Assembly: GCA_029202525.1 (NCBI GenBank)
Contig: CP119325.1
Location: 3,198,001 to 3,262,000, forward strand
Source of the DNA: Candidatus Pseudomonas phytovorans
GTDB lineage: Bacteria > Pseudomonadota > Gammaproteobacteria > Pseudomonadales > Pseudomonadaceae
Direction: 5' to 3'
DNA length: 64,000 nucleotides
Under the pieces are notes generated by a model. It ran no database searches. It worked only from the letters and a program-made list of their open reading frames with translations, and was not told the origin of the DNA. Made by a program: the position numbers and the translations under genes. Of this stretch, positions 59,586 to 64,000 are shown one piece after another (the first letter of the stretch is position 1; every line of letters starts with the position of its first letter).

Positions 59586-60335
59586 ATGACAGAGCAGCAG
59601 GTACAGGCAAGGCCCCGGCGCAAGCCACGCAGTCTGGCCCAGGAACTGGTCACAGTGCTGACCGAGCGTATTCGCAGCGGCCAGCTCAAGCGTGGCGACA
59701 AGCTGCCGACCGAATCGCAGATCATGGTCGAAGAGGGCGTCAGCCGCACCGTGGTGCGCGAGGCCATCTCGCGGCTACAGGCTGCCGGGCAGGTCGAAAC
59801 CCGCCACGGCATTGGCACTTTCGTGCTTGACGCGCCGGCCACCGGGGGCTTTCGTATCGACCCGGCGACTGTGGTCACCCTGCGTGAGGTGTTGGCGGTG
59901 CTGGAGTTGCGCATTGCCCTGGAAATCGAATCGGCGGGCCTGGCGGCGCAGCGGCGCAGTGATGAAGCGCTGGCCGGGATGCGCGCAGCGCTGGACGAAC
60001 TCAACGAAGGTGCCGCCCACGCCACGGATGCGGTGTCGGCAGACTTCCAGTTCCACCTGCGCATTGCCCAGGCCAGCGGCAACCACTACTTCGCCGACAT
60101 CATCAACCACCTGGGCACCAGCATCATCCCGCGTACCCGGCTGAATTCGGCGCGGCTGGCCCATGATGACCAGGCGCATTACATGAGCCGGTTGATGCAT
60201 GAGCATGAGGCGATTTATGAAGCCATCGCCCGGCGTGACAGCGAAGGGGCGAAGATGGCCATGCGCATGCACCTGAGCAACAGCCGCGAGCGCTTGCGTC
60301 AGGCGCATGAAGAGGCTGAAGCGCAAGGGGCCTGA
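59586..60335 (+). CDS. GntR/FadR-family regulator of aldarate catabolism
   Basis: A 249-residue regulator. The N-terminal winged HTH reads GDKLPTESQIMVEEGVSRTVVREAISRLQAAGQVETRHGIGTFV. The C-terminal all-helical FCD domain has metal/ligand residues (DFQFHLRIAQASGN and LMHEHEAIYEAI, His pair). It lies at the end of the KGSADH-garD-MFS block, convergent with it, and in Pseudomonas this subgroup responds to galactarate/glucarate. That assignment is from context. Start at 59586 precedes the basic N-terminus. Confidence 0.88.
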   Translation: MTEQQVQARPRRKPRSLAQELVTVLTERIRSGQLKRGDKLPTESQIMVEEGVSRTVVREAISRLQAAGQVETRHGIGTFVLDAPATGGFRIDPATVVTLREVLAVLELRIALEIESAGLAAQRRSDEALAGMRAALDELNEGAAHATDAVSADFQFHLRIAQASGNHYFADIINHLGTSIIPRTRLNSARLAHDDQAHYMSRLMHEHEAIYEAIARRDSEGAKMAMRMHLSNSRERLRQAHEEAEAQGA

Positions 60336-60375
60336 GGCCATTGCGCCGGCGAAGAGGCCAGTGAACCCATAAAGA

Positions 60376-60400
60376 AAAGCCCCGCCATGTGCGGGGCTTT
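60376..60400. terminator. Bidirectional intrinsic terminator
   Basis: AAAGCCCCGC-catgt-GCGGGGCTTT with flanking A/T runs lies between the convergent GntR and KGSADH genes and should stop both transcripts. Confidence 0.88.
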
Positions 60401-60418
60401 CTTGTATCAGGCCATCAT

Positions 60419-61999
60419 TCAGATCGCCTCATCACTCCATTGCCCGTTCACCAGGCGGCGCAGCCCCAGTGGGTTACCGTCGCGCAGGGCTTCAGGCAGC
60501 AGGGCCTGCGGGTAGTTCTGGTAGCACACCGGGCGCAGGAAGCGGTCGATAGCCAGGGTGCCGACCGATGTACCGCGCGCATCCGAAGTTGCCGGGTAAG
60601 GCCCGCCATGCACCATGGCATCACACACTTCGACACCGGTCGGGTAGCCGTTGATCAGGATCCGCCCGACTTTCTCCTCCAGCAGCGGCACCAACCAGGC
60701 GTAGGCCTCGAAATCTTCCGCTTCACCGATCAATGTCGCCGTCAGCTGGCCGCGCAAGCCAAGCAGGGCGGCACGCAGTTGATCATTGTCCTGCACTTCA
60801 ACGGCCACAGTGGTAGGGCCGAACACTTCTTCCTGCAGCAGCGGATCAGACTCGACCAGCAAACGGGCATCGGCCTTGAACAGCTGGGCACGCGCCTGGT
60901 TGCCTTCCTGTGCCTGGCCAGCCAGGTGCTCGATACCGGCATGCCCGTGCAGGTGCTCCAGGCCGCCAACGTAGCTGCGCAGGCCTCCCGCGTTGAGCAT
61001 GGTTTGCCCGGCCTGCTGTTCGAGATGTTGGCCCAGCTCGGCCAATAGCTGGCTGTACTGGGGCGACTGCAGGCCGATCACCAACCCCGGGTTGGTGCAG
61101 AACTGCCCGGCGCCCATGCACACCGAGCCGGCCAGTTCGCGGGCAATGGCCTCGCCACGCTTGGCCAGGGCGGCTGGCAGGATGATCACCGGGTTGATGC
61201 TCGACATCTCGGCGAACACCGGGATCGGTTGCGGGCGCTCGGCAGCCATGCGGCACAGGGCGTCGCCGCCTTTCAGCGAGCCAGTGAAGCCGACGGCCTG
61301 GATGGCCGGGTGCTTGACCAGCCACTCACCTACACCACCACCGAACACCATGTTGAACACGCCCTTGGGCATGCCGGTGCGCTCGGCGGCGCGCACGATG
61401 GCGCAACCGACCAGGTCGGCGGTGGCCATGTGGCCGCTGTGTGCCTTGAACACCACCGGGCAACCGGCGGCCAGTGCTGCAGCGGTGTCGCCACCGGCGG
61501 TAGAGAAGGCCAGCGGGAAGTTGCTGGCGCCGAACACGGCGACCGGGCCGACGCCAATGCGCATCTGGCGCAGGTCCACGCGTGGCAGCGGCTGGCGCTC
61601 TGGCAAGGCCAGGTCGATACGGGCACCGAGGAAATCACCACGACGCAGCACTTGGGCGAACAGGCGCATCTGGCCGCTGGTGCGGCCACGCTCGCCTTGA
61701 ATACGGGCGGCGGGCAGGGCGGTCTCGCGGCAGACGATGGCAACGAAGGCGTCGTCCAGTTCGTCCAGCTCTGCGGCGATGGCGTCAAGGAACTCGGCGC
61801 GGCGGGCTGGGGCCAACTGGCGGAATTCGGCGAAGGCGGCGGCGGCGGCTTTGGCGGCCTGGTCCACTTCGGCTTCAGTGGCCTGGGCAAAGCTGTAGGG
61901 CAGGGCTTCGCCAGTGCTGGCGTCCAGGCTCTGCAGGCGCTGGGAGCCAGCGGCGCTGCGCTGGCCGGCGATGAAGTTGTGGCCGAGAATCTCAGGCAT
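60419..61999 (-). CDS. 2-oxoglutarate (alpha-ketoglutaric) semialdehyde dehydrogenase
   Basis: A 526-residue aldehyde dehydrogenase of the KGSADH class that oxidises 2,5-dioxopentanoate to 2-oxoglutarate, the last step of galactarate/glucarate breakdown. Visible motifs are VGPVAVFGASNFPLAFSTAGGD (cofactor binding), FAEMSSINPV with the general-base Glu, and GAGQFCTNPG with the catalytic Cys. HGGPYPATSD near the C-terminus is typical of KGSADH. The start at 61999 gives MPEILGHNFIAG, the usual family N-terminus. It lies downstream of garD on the same strand, separated by a BIME. Confidence 0.92.
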   Translation of the reverse strand: MPEILGHNFIAGQRSAAGSQRLQSLDASTGEALPYSFAQATEAEVDQAAKAAAAAFAEFRQLAPARRAEFLDAIAAELDELDDAFVAIVCRETALPAARIQGERGRTSGQMRLFAQVLRRGDFLGARIDLALPERQPLPRVDLRQMRIGVGPVAVFGASNFPLAFSTAGGDTAAALAAGCPVVFKAHSGHMATADLVGCAIVRAAERTGMPKGVFNMVFGGGVGEWLVKHPAIQAVGFTGSLKGGDALCRMAAERPQPIPVFAEMSSINPVIILPAALAKRGEAIARELAGSVCMGAGQFCTNPGLVIGLQSPQYSQLLAELGQHLEQQAGQTMLNAGGLRSYVGGLEHLHGHAGIEHLAGQAQEGNQARAQLFKADARLLVESDPLLQEEVFGPTTVAVEVQDNDQLRAALLGLRGQLTATLIGEAEDFEAYAWLVPLLEEKVGRILINGYPTGVEVCDAMVHGGPYPATSDARGTSVGTLAIDRFLRPVCYQNYPQALLPEALRDGNPLGLRRLVNGQWSDEAI

Positions 62000-62045
62000 G
62001 GGGTGCTCCTGTAGGTTGAAAGAAAATCTGGCGGGTTTACACATG

Positions 62046-62134
62046 ACCTGTGGGAGCGGGCGCGCCCGCGAAGCAGCCGACTCGGTGCATGGCACCGGCT
62101 TCGCCGGTGTTCGCGGGCATGCCCGCTCCCACAG
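62046..62134. repeat. Inverted REP pair (BIME)
   Basis: CCTGTGGGAGCGGGCGCGCC (62046 on) and the inverted copy ending ATGCCCGCTCCCACAG (to 62134) bracket GCACCGGCTTCGCCGGTG. The pair sits between garD and the KGSADH gene inside a presumed operon, where it may uncouple mRNA stability of the two. Confidence 0.9.
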
Positions 62135-62173
62135 TGACCGCGTCGCATCGTTTTGTCGGGCAAGCACTTGGCA

Positions 62174-63727
62174 TCAGGTAATCGGTGCCGGGTTGAACAG
62201 GGTGATGTCGTTGTGCAGGCGGTGCTGTTCGGCCCAGGTCTGCTTGCGGCCGCTGGCCACGTCCAGGTAGTAGTGGAACAGCTCCCAGCCCAGCTCTTCG
62301 ATGGTCGAACGGCCTGTGGCGATGCGCCCGGCGTCTATATCGATCAGGTCGGGCCAGCGCTGCGCCAGCTCGCTGCGCGTGCACACTTTGACCACTGGCG
62401 CCATGGCCAGGCCGTAAGGGGTGCCGCGACCAGTGGTGAACACGTGCAGGTTCATGCCAGCCGCCAGCTGCAAGGTGCCGCAGACGAAGTCGCTGGCCGG
62501 GGTGGCGCAGAAGACAAGGCCTTTACGGTTGACCCGCTCGCCCGGGCCAAGCACTCCCTGGATGGCGCCGCTGCCGGACTTGACGATCGAGCCCAGCGAT
62601 TTCTCGACGATATTCGAAAGACCACCCTTCTTGTTGCCCGGTGTGGTATTGGCGCTACGGTCAGCGGCGCCTTGCTGCAGGTAGCGGTCGTACCAGTCCA
62701 TTTCGCGAACCAATGCCTCGGCGACGTCCTGGTTTTCAGCGCGTGAGGTGAGCATGTAGATGGCGTCGCGCACCTCGGTCACTTCCGAGAACAGCACGGT
62801 CGCGCCGGCCCGGACCAGAAGGTCAGAGGCATAGCCCAACGCCGGGTTGGCGGTGATGCCTGAGAAGGCGTCGCTGCCACCGCACTGCATACCAAGGATC
62901 AACTCGCTGGCCGGTACGGTTTCGCGGCGGCGCTGGTCGAGTTTTTTCAGGCGGGTTTCGGCCAGCTCCATGATCTGCTCGATCATTTCCACAAAGCCCA
63001 GGCTGGCGTCCTGCAGGCGGTACAGCCAAGGGTCGCTGAGGTCTACCGACGGGTCGTTGTCATGCATCACCTGACCGGCCTGCAGCTTTTCGCAGCCCAG
63101 GCTGATGACCAACGCTTCGCCGCCCAGGTTGGGGTTGCGTGCCAGGTTGCGCACGGTGCGGATCGGGATGTACGCGTCGCGGGCGTTGATCGCCACGCCG
63201 CAGCCATAGCTGTGGGTGATGGCTACCACATCATCAACGTTGGGGTACTTGGGCAGCAGTTCGTTGCGAATGCGCTTGACTGCATGCTCCAGCACGCCGG
63301 TCACGCACTGCACGGTGGTGGTGATGCCGAGGATGTTGCGGGTACCCACCGTACCGTCGGCATTGCGATAACCTTCGAAGGTAAAACCCTCAAGTGGCGG
63401 TAGCGGGGCAGGCACGGCGTCGCAGCGCGGCAGGCTGTCCAGTTCGGGGGCCGAAGGCATGGCCAGCTGGTTTTCCTGCACCCAGCTGCCCTGGCGCAGG
63501 TCTTCCAGCGCGTACCCGATGATTTGCCCGTAGCGGCGTACCGGCTCGCCTTTGGCAATCAGCACAGTGGCAACTTTGTGGCTTTGTGGCACGCCTTCAA
63601 CCAGGGTCAGGCCATCGGGGAAGCGGGCGCCTTCGCCCAGGCCTCCGTCGTTTACCACGACCACGACATTATCGTCATCGTGCAGGCGGACGTAGCGGGG
63701 CGAGTCGGAATGTTCGATCAACTGCAT
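62174..63727 (-). CDS. garD: Galactarate dehydratase
   Basis: A 517-residue UxaA/GarD-family dehydratase that converts D-galactarate to 5-keto-4-deoxyglucarate. The N-terminal SAF-like domain (VVVVVNDGGLGEGARFPDG, ATVLIAKGEPVRRYGQIIGYA) is followed by GTRNILGITTTVQC, THSYGCGVA, ILGMQCGGSDAFSGITANPALG and FTTGRGTPYGLAMAPVVKVCT. These are the iron/substrate-binding segments of the family. Length is normal. It lies between the MFS transporter gene (upstream) and KGSADH. The 5-keto-4-deoxyglucarate dehydratase that should connect them is not in the window. Confidence 0.94.
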   Translation of the reverse strand: MQLIEHSDSPRYVRLHDDDNVVVVVNDGGLGEGARFPDGLTLVEGVPQSHKVATVLIAKGEPVRRYGQIIGYALEDLRQGSWVQENQLAMPSAPELDSLPRCDAVPAPLPPLEGFTFEGYRNADGTVGTRNILGITTTVQCVTGVLEHAVKRIRNELLPKYPNVDDVVAITHSYGCGVAINARDAYIPIRTVRNLARNPNLGGEALVISLGCEKLQAGQVMHDNDPSVDLSDPWLYRLQDASLGFVEMIEQIMELAETRLKKLDQRRRETVPASELILGMQCGGSDAFSGITANPALGYASDLLVRAGATVLFSEVTEVRDAIYMLTSRAENQDVAEALVREMDWYDRYLQQGAADRSANTTPGNKKGGLSNIVEKSLGSIVKSGSGAIQGVLGPGERVNRKGLVFCATPASDFVCGTLQLAAGMNLHVFTTGRGTPYGLAMAPVVKVCTRSELAQRWPDLIDIDAGRIATGRSTIEELGWELFHYYLDVASGRKQTWAEQHRLHNDITLFNPAPIT

Positions 63728-63805
63728 GTTTGGGCCCTACTTGTCAGGTTCTCAGGCTTTTTTGTACATCCGCCCGCACCGGCTGCCCGGCGCGGGCGTG
63801 TTCAC

Positions 63806-64000
63806 TCAGTGACGCGAGCTGGCCAGTCCGCCGTTGGCGGCAGGCTCAGCCTGTGGCTTCGGGGCGTCGTCGCGCAACTCGATACGCTTGATCGGGCCGA
63901 CGATTACCAGGTAGCTGAACACGGCTACCAGGGCATTGGCACCCACGTACACCAGCGCCCACTTGAACGAGCCGGTGGCGCTGATGATGTAACCGATCAC
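63806..64000 (-). CDS. gudP: MFS aldarate transporter, C-terminal part (window edge)
   Basis: Partial gene: only the last ~64 codons are in the window, and the 5' end lies beyond position 64000. GYIISATGSFKWALVYVGAN and AVFSYLVIVGPIKRIEL match the final transmembrane helices of GudP/GarP-type glucarate/galactarate:H+ symporters, with a hydrophilic tail. It is 78 bp upstream of garD on the same strand. The symbol rests on this C-terminus and the context. Confidence 0.75.
   Translation of the reverse strand: MIGYIISATGSFKWALVYVGANALVAVFSYLVIVGPIKRIELRDDAPKPQAEPAANGGLASSRH

Overview
The window looks like a Pseudomonas chromosome, most probably of the P. putida group. The evidence is the high GC content, the characteristic REP elements with a core like GCGGGCTTGCCCGC, and gene neighbourhoods typical of that group: the PQQ ethanol-oxidation genes exaA/exaB/exaC (pedE/pedF/pedI), the GntR-KGSADH-garD-gudP aldarate block, and argC beside a GNAT gene. 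No tRNA, rRNA, CRISPR array, integrase or insertion sequence was seen.

Layout. 0-5 kb: periplasmic alcohol oxidation (pentapeptide protein, Ca-type quinoprotein alcohol dehydrogenase, cytochrome c550, aldehyde dehydrogenase). 5-9 kb: a chemoreceptor, an NDH-2-like flavoprotein and a divergent Rrf2 regulator that probably shares an operator with it. 9.2-22.7 kb: an accessory island with visibly lower GC. It holds a giant two-gene split Rhs toxin (2003 + 1726 residues, translationally coupled by TGATG). The second protein ends in a long C-terminal region with two membrane helices and a putative caspase-like His/Cys protease. A divergently transcribed polysaccharide lyase of family PL8, without a signal peptide, lies next to it. 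22.8-28.3 kb: an AraC regulator and a five-gene uptake/oxidation operon (AhpD-like, acyl-CoA-dehydrogenase-like, SsuABC/TauABC-type ABC transporter). 28-35 kb: argC-GNAT, LysR regulators, an SDR-tautomerase pair, and small periplasmic and membrane proteins. 35-43 kb: a tripartite RND efflux system (MFP-RND-OMF) with a divergent BaeSR-like two-component system. 43-47 kb: a BCCT transporter, small conserved proteins, a LysE exporter and a family-3 binding protein. 47-54 kb: a decayed molybdoenzyme remnant, an OsmC-YcaO fusion, a DUF2231/PQQ sugar dehydrogenase operon, an internally duplicated periplasmic protein and an AlkD-like protein. 54-59 kb: a DMT-family protein, a LysR beside a YeeE/YedE (TsuA-like) transporter, and a quinone oxidoreductase with a LysR. 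59.5-64 kb: galactarate/glucarate catabolism (GntR regulator, KGSADH, garD, and the 3' end of the MFS transporter).

How the parts work together. The alcohol genes form a short periplasmic electron chain. The aldarate genes import and dehydrate galactarate, with KGSADH oxidising the semialdehyde to 2-oxoglutarate; the intermediate KDG dehydratase should lie beyond the right edge. The island is the most unusual part. A Tc-like cocoon divided over two polypeptides, no immunity gene, no VgrG, PAAR or TcA component in view, and an adjacent glycosaminoglycan-type lyase suggest, as inference, an anti-eukaryotic (for example insect-directed) toxin system rather than an antibacterial one.
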